A DNA stretch of 64,000 nucleotides from Limnobaculum parvum (GTDB lineage Bacteria > Pseudomonadota > Gammaproteobacteria > Enterobacterales > Enterobacteriaceae). This document shows, piece by piece, positions 9,089 to 17,902 of this stretch (within the stretch, counting starts at the first letter, position 1; each line of letters starts with the position of its first letter). A model generated the notes under the pieces. That model was not told the DNA's origin. It did no database searches and worked only from the letters and a program-made list of their open reading frames with translations. The DNA lies in contig NZ_CP029185.2 of NCBI RefSeq assembly GCF_003096015.2, positions 2,142,001 through 2,206,000 of the forward strand. Reading direction: 5' to 3'. Position numbers and translations under genes: made by a program.

Positions 9089-10000
9089 ATGCGTAATCGC
9101 ACCTTAAGCGATCTGGAACATGTGGTGGCGCTTGGCGGAGGGCACGGTTTAGGCCGGGTAATGTCGGCACTCTCTCCTTTAGGTTCTCGCCTTACCGGCA
9201 TCGTGACCACCACCGATAACGGTGGTTCTACAGGACGCATCCGCCAATCAGAAGGCGGAATTGCCTGGGGCGATACCCGTAACTGCCTGAACCAGTTAAT
9301 TACTGAACCCAGTGTGGCTTCCACCATGTTTGAATATCGCTTTAGCGGCAACGGTGAGCTGGCGGGTCATAATCTGGGTAACCTGATGCTTAAGGCGCTA
9401 GATAACCTTAGCGTTCGCCCTTTAGAAGCAATAAATTTAATCCGTAACTTGTTAAAAGTACGGGCTTATCTCATCCCAATGTCAGAACATCCAGTTGACC
9501 TCGCTGCAGTCGATGTGGACGGTAATGTGGTTTACGGAGAAGTGAATGTCGACAGCCTGCAACAAATGCCGAAACAACTGTTGCTGGAACCTCACGTGCC
9601 GGCAACCCGTGAAGCGATAGAGGCCATTGATGAAGCAGAGTTGATCCTGATTGGTCCGGGAAGCTTTATGACCAGCCTGTTGCCGCCATTATTGCTAACT
9701 GAAATTGCACAGGCGCTACACCGTAGCAAAGCGAAGATCATCTATATTGGAAATCTGGCTAAAGAAATGAGCCCTGCGGCGGCGGCCCTTCGCCTGAAAG
9801 ATAAAATGGATATCATCGAGCAAGCCATTGGTGGGCGTAAAATTGATGGCATCGTTATTGGCCCGCATACCAGCCCAGAAGATATTGTCGATAAGGTCAT
9901 CGTTCAGCAACCTCTGGAAGCAGAAGATATCCCCTATCGCCACGATCGTGAAATGCTACATAAAGCGTTGGAAGCCGCACTACAAAAATTCGGCAGATAG
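9089..10000 (+). CDS. ybhK: YvcK/CofD-like protein YbhK
   Basis: Protein of the gluconeogenesis-factor/YvcK family, 303 residues, close to E. coli YbhK. It shows the Rossmann-like ALGGGHGLGRV (about 14-24), TTTDNGGSTGRIR (about 39-51), GDTRNCL and the LILIGPGSF motif (about 205). YvcK in Bacillus binds UDP-sugars and affects carbon metabolism and cell shape; the enterobacterial role is not established. The ATG at 9089, with AAGGA upstream, is chosen over an upstream in-frame start at 9032. Divergent from the moa operon. Confidence 0.9.
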   Translation: MRNRTLSDLEHVVALGGGHGLGRVMSALSPLGSRLTGIVTTTDNGGSTGRIRQSEGGIAWGDTRNCLNQLITEPSVASTMFEYRFSGNGELAGHNLGNLMLKALDNLSVRPLEAINLIRNLLKVRAYLIPMSEHPVDLAAVDVDGNVVYGEVNVDSLQQMPKQLLLEPHVPATREAIEAIDEAELILIGPGSFMTSLLPPLLLTEIAQALHRSKAKIIYIGNLAKEMSPAAAALRLKDKMDIIEQAIGGRKIDGIVIGPHTSPEDIVDKVIVQQPLEAEDIPYRHDREMLHKALEAALQKFGR

Positions 10001-10010
10001 AACAAAATAA

Positions 10011-10044
10011 AAAAGCGCGAAGATTATTCATCTCTCGCGCTTTT
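10011..10044 (+). terminator. Terminator between ybhK and the slyB-like gene
   Basis: AAAAGCGCGA / TCGCGCTTTT form a stem ending in seven T residues on the plus strand and preceded by A residues, so it can serve both convergent genes. Confidence 0.85.
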
Positions 10045-10061
10045 TTATTTCAATTCATGAC

Positions 10062-10535
10062 TTACTTCTGAGAACGAGTATCCGCCACTACACGAGTAGG
10101 TTTACCTTCAATGACCAATACTTTTTGGCCGTTGGACAGCGGCTGGTCCATACCCTGAGCAACGGTAATCATTCCATTGCCTTCAGTTTGAATCACGTAC
10201 TCAATCGCCTGTTGTTTAGAAGCGCCGCTTTCTACTGCTGATCCCAACAGACCACCTAACAGCGCACCGCCAATGGCACCCAGCGCATTAGACCGAAAGC
10301 CTCCACCAATAGCAGAACCCGCAACACCACCGGCTGCTGAACCAACTAGCCCACCAACACTGCTGTTACCTTCCACATCAACAACTCTCGAGCTAACAAT
10401 GACCCCCGCATACGTGCGACTGGCCTGCCCAACTTGCTTATCATTATAGGAAGTCGAAGAGATATTTGATGCACATCCCGCCATGCTTAATACAATACAC
10501 GCGACGCCCAATGTTTTAATAAATACTGATTTCAT
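10062..10535 (-). CDS. SlyB-like outer-membrane lipoprotein (glycine-zipper)
   Basis: Lipoprotein of 157 residues. The signal peptide ends in the lipobox LSMAGC (Cys about 21). The mature part contains a glycine-zipper two-helix region (about 60-105; GGLVGSAAGGVAGSAIGGG, then GAIGGALLGGLLGSAV). A C-terminal beta-rich tail (about 110-157) has NGQKVLVIEG. This is the layout of SlyB/Pcp (PAL cross-reacting lipoprotein), known in E. coli to stabilise outer-membrane proteins under PhoPQ stress. Sequence identity to SlyB itself looks moderate, so it is named by family only. GGGAGAAT lies before the ATG. Confidence 0.85.
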   Translation of the reverse strand: MKSVFIKTLGVACIVLSMAGCASNISSTSYNDKQVGQASRTYAGVIVSSRVVDVEGNSSVGGLVGSAAGGVAGSAIGGGFRSNALGAIGGALLGGLLGSAVESGASKQQAIEYVIQTEGNGMITVAQGMDQPLSNGQKVLVIEGKPTRVVADTRSQK

Positions 10536-10782
10536 TTGATTCTCCCTTTTAGACTTAATGGTCTGCTATCAATCCTGATACACCGACATTGACATTCCTG
10601 TCAGGTGAATCGATCGAGTATAACAGTAGACCAGTACACTACTCTGACTCCCATATGAATAGGCAGATTAAATCACTCATTAATCAAAAGATTAACTTAT
10701 TGAGAGGTTGGCGTTTTCACTCAAGTCGTTAATTGAGCGTCAGGAAGAGTTGTTCGTTTTGTAGGCATGGGTGAAAACGCGG

Positions 10783-11049
10783 TTACTTCTCCCATTTCCC
10801 CCACGGCCCTTCACCGATGCCTTCATCTCGTTTGCTCAACTGGTCGTGAACATACAGGTCTTCCACCTGTTTACGCGCCCAAGGTGTGCGGCGTAAAAAT
10901 TTCAGACTAGATTTAATACTGGGATCGTTTTTAAAACAGTTGATATTAACTTCGCGCGCCAACGCTTCCCAACCAAATTTATCCACCAGCGTCGTCAGCA
11001 GGCGTTCGAGGGTTATACCGTGGAGAGGATCTTTGGATTGATGTTGCAT
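10783..11049 (-). CDS. VF530 family (DUF2132) small protein
   Basis: Protein of 88 residues with the complete VF530/DUF2132 signature: KDPLHGITLE near the N-terminus, LVDKFGWEAL, and NDPSIKSSLKFLRRTPWARKQVEDLY in the second half. The family is named after a Vibrio fischeri structure and has been suggested to bind DNA, but no function is established. The tail after residue 75 is charged. Monocistronic. Confidence 0.85.
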   Translation of the reverse strand: MQHQSKDPLHGITLERLLTTLVDKFGWEALAREVNINCFKNDPSIKSSLKFLRRTPWARKQVEDLYVHDQLSKRDEGIGEGPWGKWEK

Positions 11050-11256
11050 AATATAATTTACAGCCTGTACTGACGATGGGACGTAAGTATAACAAGCCAG
11101 TAGCCCAAGGTCACTTTATGCCTAAACCTCAAATAATTAATACACTAAATATCACAACCCGAAACTAGTAAAGCATGATGGTAACCTATATGCTAAATAC
11201 GGCTATGAATCACGCAGTTAACTACAACGTTTTTAGATTTTCTATGAGGCACAATT

Positions 11257-13905
11257 ATGTTTCTCTCTCATTCCCACCGATTAACTGCTTTACTGCTTGG
11301 CCTCTCTCTTGCTGTCGCCATCCCGGTTCAGGCAGCAAAAACGGCATCGTCATCCGATCAAAGCGCCAGCATCCAACCAGCGCCTTGGCCTCACAGCTAT
11401 ACCATCGATAAAACACCTGTCACTTTTTATCAACCACAGTTGGATAGTCTTGAAGGAAATACGCTAAAAGGTCGTCTGGCTATTTCCGTTAATAAAGGTT
11501 CTATTACTGATAAAAATGGCAAGAAAAGAGCACAGCTTGATTATGGTGTTCTCTGGTTTTCAGCACTTATTGATACCAATACCGCTGCCCGAACAGCACA
11601 GTTGCACGATATCAGTATTGATAAAGCTAGTTTTCCAACCGCTCCCGATAAACAAAACGACTATCTGGCGTTAGTGCATAAAGCGCTACCGCAAAAAAGT
11701 CTGATGGTGAATCTGGATCAGGTTGAAGCGTCACTGGCAATTAATCAGGCCGAAAATCAGCAGGTCGGCATCGCCGTAGATAATAAGCCTCCTCAAGTTA
11801 TCTTCTCGCTCACCCCTGCTCTATTGGTACTCGTTGATGGTGAACCGGTGACCAAACCAACATCCATTGAAAATATCAATCGGGTGATAAATACCCGCTC
11901 GTTGCTGCTGGAAAAGGATAGTCGTTGGTATCTCTATTTTGCCAATCACTGGATGTCCGCGGCTAAGCTGGATGGGAACTGGGAACCGCTAACCACTATC
12001 CCCGATGGCTTTGAAAAAGTGATGCAAGAAGCGGTAAAAGCCAAAGCCGTGGATGTGATGGATAAGCCCAGCGATGTGATGAAAAAATCATTAGCCGAGG
12101 GTAAATACCCTACTATCTATACCGCAACCACACCAACAGAGTTAATTACGGTTGATGGCGATCCGCAGTTTGCCCCGATAGAAAATACCGCGTTGATGTA
12201 TGTAACCAATACCAGCGGCGATGTGTTTGTTGATTCAGCCACGAATAATGCTTGGTATGTTTTACTGTCTGGTCGTTGGTTTACGGCTGACTCAACCAAA
12301 GGTCCGTGGACCTATGTTCCCGGGGAGAAATTACCGGCTGACTTCGCCAAAATACCGTCACTGAGTCCAAAAAGTGCCGTGTTGGCGTCAATACCAGGAA
12401 CACCCGAAGCAAAAGAATCACTGATCGCTAACTCAATACCCCAAACGGCCAGCGTCAATATCCAGCAGGCAAAACTGAACGTTAGCTATGACGGCGGCAA
12501 AGCGCAGTTTAAGTCGATTGAAGGCACAACCCTTCAATATGCGGTCAATAGTGCCCTGCCGGTCATTGAAGTGAACCCGAACCTGTTTTATGCCGTGCAG
12601 AATGGCATTTGGTTTACAGCCGCTTCATCAACCGGGCCTTGGGCCGTAGCGCTGTCGGTTCCATCGATAATCTATACCATTCCTGCCTCGTCACCGGTTC
12701 ACTATGTCACTTATGTTCATGTCTATGGGCATACCACCAGCGTAGTGTATGTCGGTTATACCCCCGGTTATTACGGTACCGTTGTCAGTAATAATGTCGT
12801 GGTTTATGGCACCGGCTATCCTTGCAACGCCTGGGTTGGTAACGTTTGGTATGGTTGCCCTGCAACCTATGGCTACAACGCTGCCTTTGGTTATGACCCG
12901 TATGTCGGCTGGTCAGTGGGCTTTATTGCTGGATGGGCATGGGCTTCCGCTTGGTATGGCCCATCGTGGGGACCTTGGTACGACTGGGATGGCCCGACGC
13001 CATGGTATGACGGCCCTTCTGTTGCTATCAGTAATGTGTATGGCCGCTGGGGAAATACCGTTGCACAAGGCGTTCGTACTAACTGGTCGAATCCATGGAC
13101 CGGAAACTACGGTACGGGCGTCAGAGGCAGTTTCTACAATCAGGCCACTGGCACTCATGGTTACGGCTATGCTGCCCGTAATACCAATGATTACACCGGA
13201 ATCAAATCAGGGGTTGCAGGCAACGTTCGCTATAACCCACAAACTGGCAGAGCCGTTGCTTCTCATGGTGCAGCTATCGCTAATCCGGATACCGGAAATG
13301 CCATTGGAGCCAACAACCGAACCAGCGTTAATGCGCGTACCGGTCGTGTAACCGACAGTGCCCATGTTGCCACCCGCACCGATCAGGGCGCAACGTCTGC
13401 CCGCGCGTTTAACAGCCAAGGTATCGCTGGTGATGCACATGGTTCCGGCTATGTACACTATGATGCCAGCACCGGGCAAGTTACCCACGGCGGACACGTC
13501 AATACCGATAATGGCTTCTACGCCGGTAAAGACGGTCATGTTTATCGCTATGATAAAGGTCAGGGTTGGCAGCAAGTACAGTCAAACGGTCAGCTTAAGC
13601 AAGTCACTCCACCTTCTAACTCAGGTGTAGACCGCGACCAGCAGGCCCGTACCCGCGCCAATCAGCGTACAGAAGATCGTAGCTACTCATCTTCTCCTGA
13701 TATCAACCGAGATAATTTCCAACAAAACCGACAAAATCGCATTCAAGATCGTCAAAATGTTAATCAAAACATTGGCGGCGGTCGTTTAGGCGGTGGGCAA
13801 TTCCAGGGCGGTGGAAACCGCATGGAAAATGTGCACCAATTCGATCGGGGGAACCTGTCTCATGGATTCCAAGGTCGCGTTGGCGGGTTCCGACATTTTA
13901 GATAA
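11257..13905 (+). CDS. Large exported protein with repeated W/G-P-W modules, function unknown
   Basis: Exported protein of 882 residues. A signal peptide (about 1-27, ending VQA) is followed by a domain starting with FYQPQLDSLEGNTLKGRLAI (about 54-70). Three related segments follow that read 'W-F/M-x-A ... G-P/N-W', at about 230-245, 340-352 and 450-462. The second is followed by LPADFAKIPSLSPKSAVLASIPG. Next is a Tyr/Gly/Trp-rich region (about 490-620) and a Gly/Asn/Gln/Arg-rich C-terminus. Proteins of this pattern are often annotated as carbohydrate-binding, but the sequence does not prove that. The ATG at 11257 has GAGG 8 bases upstream. Single gene. Confidence 0.85.
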   Translation: MFLSHSHRLTALLLGLSLAVAIPVQAAKTASSSDQSASIQPAPWPHSYTIDKTPVTFYQPQLDSLEGNTLKGRLAISVNKGSITDKNGKKRAQLDYGVLWFSALIDTNTAARTAQLHDISIDKASFPTAPDKQNDYLALVHKALPQKSLMVNLDQVEASLAINQAENQQVGIAVDNKPPQVIFSLTPALLVLVDGEPVTKPTSIENINRVINTRSLLLEKDSRWYLYFANHWMSAAKLDGNWEPLTTIPDGFEKVMQEAVKAKAVDVMDKPSDVMKKSLAEGKYPTIYTATTPTELITVDGDPQFAPIENTALMYVTNTSGDVFVDSATNNAWYVLLSGRWFTADSTKGPWTYVPGEKLPADFAKIPSLSPKSAVLASIPGTPEAKESLIANSIPQTASVNIQQAKLNVSYDGGKAQFKSIEGTTLQYAVNSALPVIEVNPNLFYAVQNGIWFTAASSTGPWAVALSVPSIIYTIPASSPVHYVTYVHVYGHTTSVVYVGYTPGYYGTVVSNNVVVYGTGYPCNAWVGNVWYGCPATYGYNAAFGYDPYVGWSVGFIAGWAWASAWYGPSWGPWYDWDGPTPWYDGPSVAISNVYGRWGNTVAQGVRTNWSNPWTGNYGTGVRGSFYNQATGTHGYGYAARNTNDYTGIKSGVAGNVRYNPQTGRAVASHGAAIANPDTGNAIGANNRTSVNARTGRVTDSAHVATRTDQGATSARAFNSQGIAGDAHGSGYVHYDASTGQVTHGGHVNTDNGFYAGKDGHVYRYDKGQGWQQVQSNGQLKQVTPPSNSGVDRDQQARTRANQRTEDRSYSSSPDINRDNFQQNRQNRIQDRQNVNQNIGGGRLGGGQFQGGGNRMENVHQFDRGNLSHGFQGRVGGFRHFR

Positions 13906-13910
13906 ACATA

Positions 13911-13932
13911 GAGGCGGCCGATTGGCCGCCTC
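13911..13932 (+). terminator. GC-rich hairpin after the exported-protein gene
   Basis: Perfect 9-bp inverted repeat GAGGCGGCC / GGCCGCCTC with a 4-base loop, 6 bases past the stop codon. The following T tract is weak, so termination may be inefficient. Confidence 0.7.
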
Positions 13933-13948
13933 TGAATCTTACATCATT

Positions 13949-13976
13949 GAGAACGTCGGACTTAGCCGACGTTCTC
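13949..13976. repeat. Perfect 11-bp inverted repeat
   Basis: GAGAACGTCGG / CCGACGTTCTC with a 6-base loop lies 16 bases beyond the preceding hairpin, in the convergent space before uvrB. It may be a second terminator, but has no clear T tract on either strand. Confidence 0.6.
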
Positions 13977-14076
13977 AAATATCAAGCAATTATACCCTTT
14001 CGACTGAGCCCTAAGGTGGTCTGGAGTTACCCTCCTGACGCTCCTTAATGCTATTTCAAAATAATCAAAAACCGCA

Positions 14077-16098
14077 TCACGATATCGCAATAAACTGCTC
14101 CCGCAGTTTCTGCAATACATCCCGTAACTGAGCCGCCTCTTCAAACTCAAGATTCTGCGCATGTTGATACATTTTACCTTCCAGCTCGCGAATCTTTTTA
14201 TCTAACGCCTGCGGCGTCAGTGCAGTGTAATCTGCCTCTGACTCTGCCGCTTTCTTCTTACCACGGCCTTTGGCATGTTTCAGTGTCCCCAGCCCCTGAC
14301 CCAGCTCCAGAATATCCTCGATAGACTTATTCAGCCCCTGCGGAACAATGCCATTGGCCTCGTTATACGCTATCTGCCGCGCTCTACGACGTTCTGTTTC
14401 ATCAATGGCTTTTGCCATCGACTTAGTGACTCTATCGCCGTAGAGAATCGCTTTGCCGTTTAAATTACGTGCCGCACGACCAATGGTCTGAATCAGTGAA
14501 CGTTCGGAACGCAGGAACCCTTCTTTATCCGCATCCAGAATAGCCACTAATGACACCTCTGGCATATCCAGACCTTCACGTAGTAGGTTGATACCCACCA
14601 GTACATCAAACTCACCCAGACGCAAATCGCGGATAATCTCTACTCGCTCAACGGTATCAATATCTGAGTGTAGATAGCGCACCCGCTCCCCGTGCTCTTC
14701 CAGATACTCAGTCAAATCTTCCGCCATCCGTTTGGTTAGCGTAGTCACCAACACCCGCTCATTCTTCTCCACCCGAATACGAATTTCAGACAGTAAGTCA
14801 TCCACCTGAGTAGCAACGGGGCGCACCTCAATCAGTGGGTCCAACAGCCCCGTAGGACGTACCACCTGATCGATAATTTCTCCACCGGATTTCTCCAGCT
14901 CGTAATTTCCTGGGGTGGCGGACACATAAATAGTCTGCGGAGCCAGTTGCTCAAACTCTTCAAAACGCAGGGGGCGGTTGTCTAACGCTGAAGGCAAACG
15001 GAAGCCATATTCTACCAACGTCTCTTTACGCGCTCTGTCACCGCGATACATACCACCTAATTGAGGCACGGTTACGTGGGACTCATCAATCACCAACAGG
15101 CCATCAGCCGGTAAGTAATCGAACAGGGTTGGCGGCGGTGCGCCTTCTCCACGCCCCGACAAATAGCGTGAGTAGTTTTCGATGCCGGAGCAATAACCCA
15201 GCTCATTCATCATCTCAATATCAAACTGGGTTCGTTGGCTCAAGCGCTGCTCTTCCACCAGCTTATCATTGGCCAGTAGCATTCGCCGACGATCGGCCAG
15301 CTCAACCTTGATGCCTTCGATAGCTTCCAGAATGCGTTCACGCGGTGTGACATAGTGCGTTTTAGGATAGATAGTAAAACGGGGAACCACCTGCTGAACC
15401 TGACCGGTCAGCGGGTCAAAAACCGACAGGCGTTCTACTTCATCATCAAACAATTCAATACGCAGGGCATACTCGTCCGACTCCGCAGGGAAAATATCAA
15501 TCACTTCACCGCGCACCCGGAAAGTACTGCGCTGGAATACCTGATCGTTGCGGGTATATTGCAATTCGGCCAATCGTTGCAAAATCGAACGCTGATCGAT
15601 GATCATGCCGCGCGTCAGGTGCAACATCATTTTCAGGTAGGCATCGGGATCGCCCAGACCATAAATGGCGGAAACCGAAGCCACCAGAACCACATCCCGT
15701 CGCTCCAACAAAGCTTTGGTCGCCGACAGTCGCATCTGTTCAATATGTTCGTTAATCGAGGCATCTTTCTCAATGAAAGTATCCGAGCTGGGAACATAAG
15801 CTTCTGGCTGATAATAATCATAGTAAGAGACGAAATACTCCACCGAATTTTCAGGAAAGAAGGCTTTCATTTCCCCATACAGCTGAGCGGCCAGCGTCTT
15901 ATTCGGTGCCAGAATCATGGTAGGCCTTTCCAACTGGGCAATGACGTTGGCGATGGTAAACGTTTTACCGGATCCGGTTACCCCAAGTAACGTTTGGTGA
16001 GCTAATCCATCTTCCAATCCCTCAGTCAACCGCCTAATAGCCTCCGGTTGATCGCCGGCGGGCTGAAAAGCCGAGTTTAATTTGAATGTTTTGCTCAT
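14077..16098 (-). CDS. uvrB: Excinuclease ABC subunit UvrB
   Basis: Damage-verification helicase of nucleotide excision repair, partner of UvrA and UvrC. It has 673 residues, identical in length to E. coli UvrB. Visible features are Walker A GVTGSGKT (about 39-46), the beta-hairpin region with VSYYDYYQPEAYVPSSDTFI (about 90-110), DESH (about 338), SATPG, QTIGRAARN (motif VI, about 540) and the C-terminal UVR domain (about 630-673) that contacts UvrC. A LexA box lies upstream. Single gene convergent with the exported-protein gene. Confidence 0.98.
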   Translation of the reverse strand: MSKTFKLNSAFQPAGDQPEAIRRLTEGLEDGLAHQTLLGVTGSGKTFTIANVIAQLERPTMILAPNKTLAAQLYGEMKAFFPENSVEYFVSYYDYYQPEAYVPSSDTFIEKDASINEHIEQMRLSATKALLERRDVVLVASVSAIYGLGDPDAYLKMMLHLTRGMIIDQRSILQRLAELQYTRNDQVFQRSTFRVRGEVIDIFPAESDEYALRIELFDDEVERLSVFDPLTGQVQQVVPRFTIYPKTHYVTPRERILEAIEGIKVELADRRRMLLANDKLVEEQRLSQRTQFDIEMMNELGYCSGIENYSRYLSGRGEGAPPPTLFDYLPADGLLVIDESHVTVPQLGGMYRGDRARKETLVEYGFRLPSALDNRPLRFEEFEQLAPQTIYVSATPGNYELEKSGGEIIDQVVRPTGLLDPLIEVRPVATQVDDLLSEIRIRVEKNERVLVTTLTKRMAEDLTEYLEEHGERVRYLHSDIDTVERVEIIRDLRLGEFDVLVGINLLREGLDMPEVSLVAILDADKEGFLRSERSLIQTIGRAARNLNGKAILYGDRVTKSMAKAIDETERRRARQIAYNEANGIVPQGLNKSIEDILELGQGLGTLKHAKGRGKKKAAESEADYTALTPQALDKKIRELEGKMYQHAQNLEFEEAAQLRDVLQKLREQFIAIS

Positions 16099-16203
16099 GA
16101 TTCACGCTGCCTGAATTGAAAGATTAGCTATCTGAAAAGAATGTCCGATAGAGATCGCAATTTCTATTATGTGGAGCTGGACAGCTTTTTACCACTCCCA
16201 TTA

Positions 16204-16223
16204 TACTGTATATTAAACCAGTA
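16204..16223 (-). promoter_or_regulatory. LexA (SOS) box of uvrB
   Basis: TACTGTATATTAAACCAGTA: CTGT, eight bases, CCAG. The last half-site deviates from CTGT-N8-ACAG in the same way as the known E. coli uvrB box (CCAG). It lies about 105 bases upstream of the uvrB start, so uvrB is presumably SOS-induced here too. Confidence 0.8.
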
Positions 16224-16908
16224 AAAACCTAATTTTAGTAACCGCATAATTTTAAACAACTATTTTTTCATAAAGGGAAGTATATCCAGAAGGGCTAATA
16301 GTCAAGCTATAGAAATGTCATTTATCCCCAAAAACGAGTTGACATTCTTCAAATCGACACATTTTTTCAATCATATCCACTGCCGCATTTCCTGTCCTAT
16401 ATCAGCCACTTGATTTTAGATAACTAAATGATATTTAATACTTTTTCACCAGCGCTGAGAATGCAAACAAAAACTGGAAGAGCCGCATCAGGGCTGGGAT
16501 GAGATGATTTTTCTAACGTTAATGCACAAGGTTATCCACAGGAATAGTGGATAAGTAAAATTTCCCTACTAATACTGCTGCATTGCGTCAGGTGCCTTTT
16601 TCAGAAACGCCGAGAAAAACATCCCCGCTAAATTTTTTTTTACCCTGTTTACCAGCGATTTATTCTTAATAAATAATTGAAAAAAATTTTGCTTGCGTGT
16701 TTTTTGATGACTTTTCAACCTACTATTACCTTCATTTTCTTTCACTGTAAGATTTTCCTATCATCATGGTAACCTGATTTGGTAACCAACGTGTTACAAA
16801 CCGCAGATATCAACAGTATGGAATTAAACTTTGATAATATGCTGGTTTTATGCTCGAATTAGCACTTCATCTCCCGCCAACCGTATCAACAACAGACAAT
16901 TAGCCGCC
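16224..16908. other. Long intergenic region between uvrB and ybhA
   Basis: Beyond the LexA box and the DnaA boxes this AT-rich stretch of about 680 bases has no credible open frame. It must hold the divergent promoters of uvrB and ybhA. I see no RNA gene or repeat that I can name. Confidence 0.5.
16532..16554. promoter_or_regulatory. Pair of inverted DnaA boxes upstream of uvrB
   Basis: TTATCCACA (perfect DnaA box) at 16532-16540 faces AGTGGATAA (one mismatch on the other strand) at 16546-16554, forming an 8-bp inverted repeat. DnaA binding upstream of uvrB has been described in E. coli. Here the sites are about 430 bases from the gene. Confidence 0.6.
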
Positions 16909-17733
16909 ATGAAATATCAGATTATTGCGCTCGACCTAGACGGTACTTTACTCACTTCGCAAAAACAGATTTTGCAGGAATCGTTGGATACCCTTGCGCT
17001 TGCTCGTCAGCAAGGAGTCAAAGTGGTTATTGTTACCGGACGCCATCATGTAGCCATTCACCCCTTCTATCAGGCTTTGCAACTGGATACACCGGCTATT
17101 TGCTGTAATGGTACCTACACCTATCACTATCAAAAGCAGCAGGTTCTGTCCGGAACGCCGCTAACAAAATCTCAGGCAACTCAGGTAGTTCAACTACTGC
17201 GTAATCATCCGATTCAAAGCCTGATGTACATTGATAATGCCATGACCTTCGAGCAAAAAGATGACAGCATTGACCGCTGGTATGCTTGGGCCGCTCGCCT
17301 GCCGGAGAATCAGCGCCCTACTATGCTCCAAGTGGATAAATTCGAAACGGTGATTAATCAGGCTGACAACGTATGGAAGTTTGCCACCTCCAGCGATGAT
17401 GAAGATTTACTTAATCACTTCAGTAACCTAGTAGAGAAAAAGCTAGGGCTAACTTGTGAACGCTCATGGCATAACCAGATAGATCTGACTCAACAAGGTA
17501 ACAGCAAAGGCAACAGACTGCGTGAATGGGTCGAATCTCAGGGAATTAGCATGAATAATGTGATCGCATTCGGCGATAACCTGAACGATGTGAGTATGCT
17601 GTCTCAGGCCGGATTAGGCGTCGCAATGGGTAACAGCAGTGATGAGGTAAAGATGCATGCCGATCTGATAGCCGGAGAAAACGAGACGCCAACCATCGCC
17701 AATATTATCCGCGAGCGCGTTTTGCAACAGTAA
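16909..17733 (+). CDS. ybhA: HAD-superfamily (Cof-type) phosphatase YbhA
   Basis: Haloacid-dehalogenase phosphatase, type Cof/IIB, 274 residues; the E. coli enzyme hydrolyses pyridoxal phosphate and other sugar phosphates. Motif I is LDLDGTLLT (Asp nucleophile at about residue 8), motif II VTGRHH, motif III Lys in GNSKGNRL, and motif IV FGDNLNDVSML. The run AIHPFYQALQLDTPAICCNGTY is characteristic of YbhA. The ATG at 16909 gives the family N-terminus, although no strong ribosome-binding site is seen. The frame is open 26 codons upstream. Confidence 0.92.
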   Translation: MKYQIIALDLDGTLLTSQKQILQESLDTLALARQQGVKVVIVTGRHHVAIHPFYQALQLDTPAICCNGTYTYHYQKQQVLSGTPLTKSQATQVVQLLRNHPIQSLMYIDNAMTFEQKDDSIDRWYAWAARLPENQRPTMLQVDKFETVINQADNVWKFATSSDDEDLLNHFSNLVEKKLGLTCERSWHNQIDLTQQGNSKGNRLREWVESQGISMNNVIAFGDNLNDVSMLSQAGLGVAMGNSSDEVKMHADLIAGENETPTIANIIRERVLQQ

Positions 17734-17753
17734 GCAGAGTGATGTCATGATGA

Positions 17754-17780
17754 AAAAAGCCTCCCAATTGGAGGCTTTTA
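17754..17780 (+). terminator. Terminator between ybhA and modC
   Basis: AAAAAGCCTCC / GGAGGCTTTTA with a 5-base loop. It has A-rich and T-rich flanks and so can work in both directions for the convergent ybhA and modABC. Confidence 0.85.
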
Positions 17781-17902
17781 TTCATTGAAAATAATGTCTG
17801 GTGGCTTAACATGTCTTCCGACCGTACTCCTTGCCCATCTAAGCTCCTTACTTTTACGGGCCAAATATTAGAACGACCAACCCGCAAAACATCACGCCAC
17901 CA

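Noticed and set aside
12749..13351. 200-codon Met-rich frame inside the large exported-protein gene
   Set aside because: Out-of-frame shadow of the Tyr/Gly/Trp-rich region; no signal peptide or family match.
15355..15990. 211-codon plus-strand frame
   Set aside because: Antisense to uvrB, whose family identity and full length are certain.
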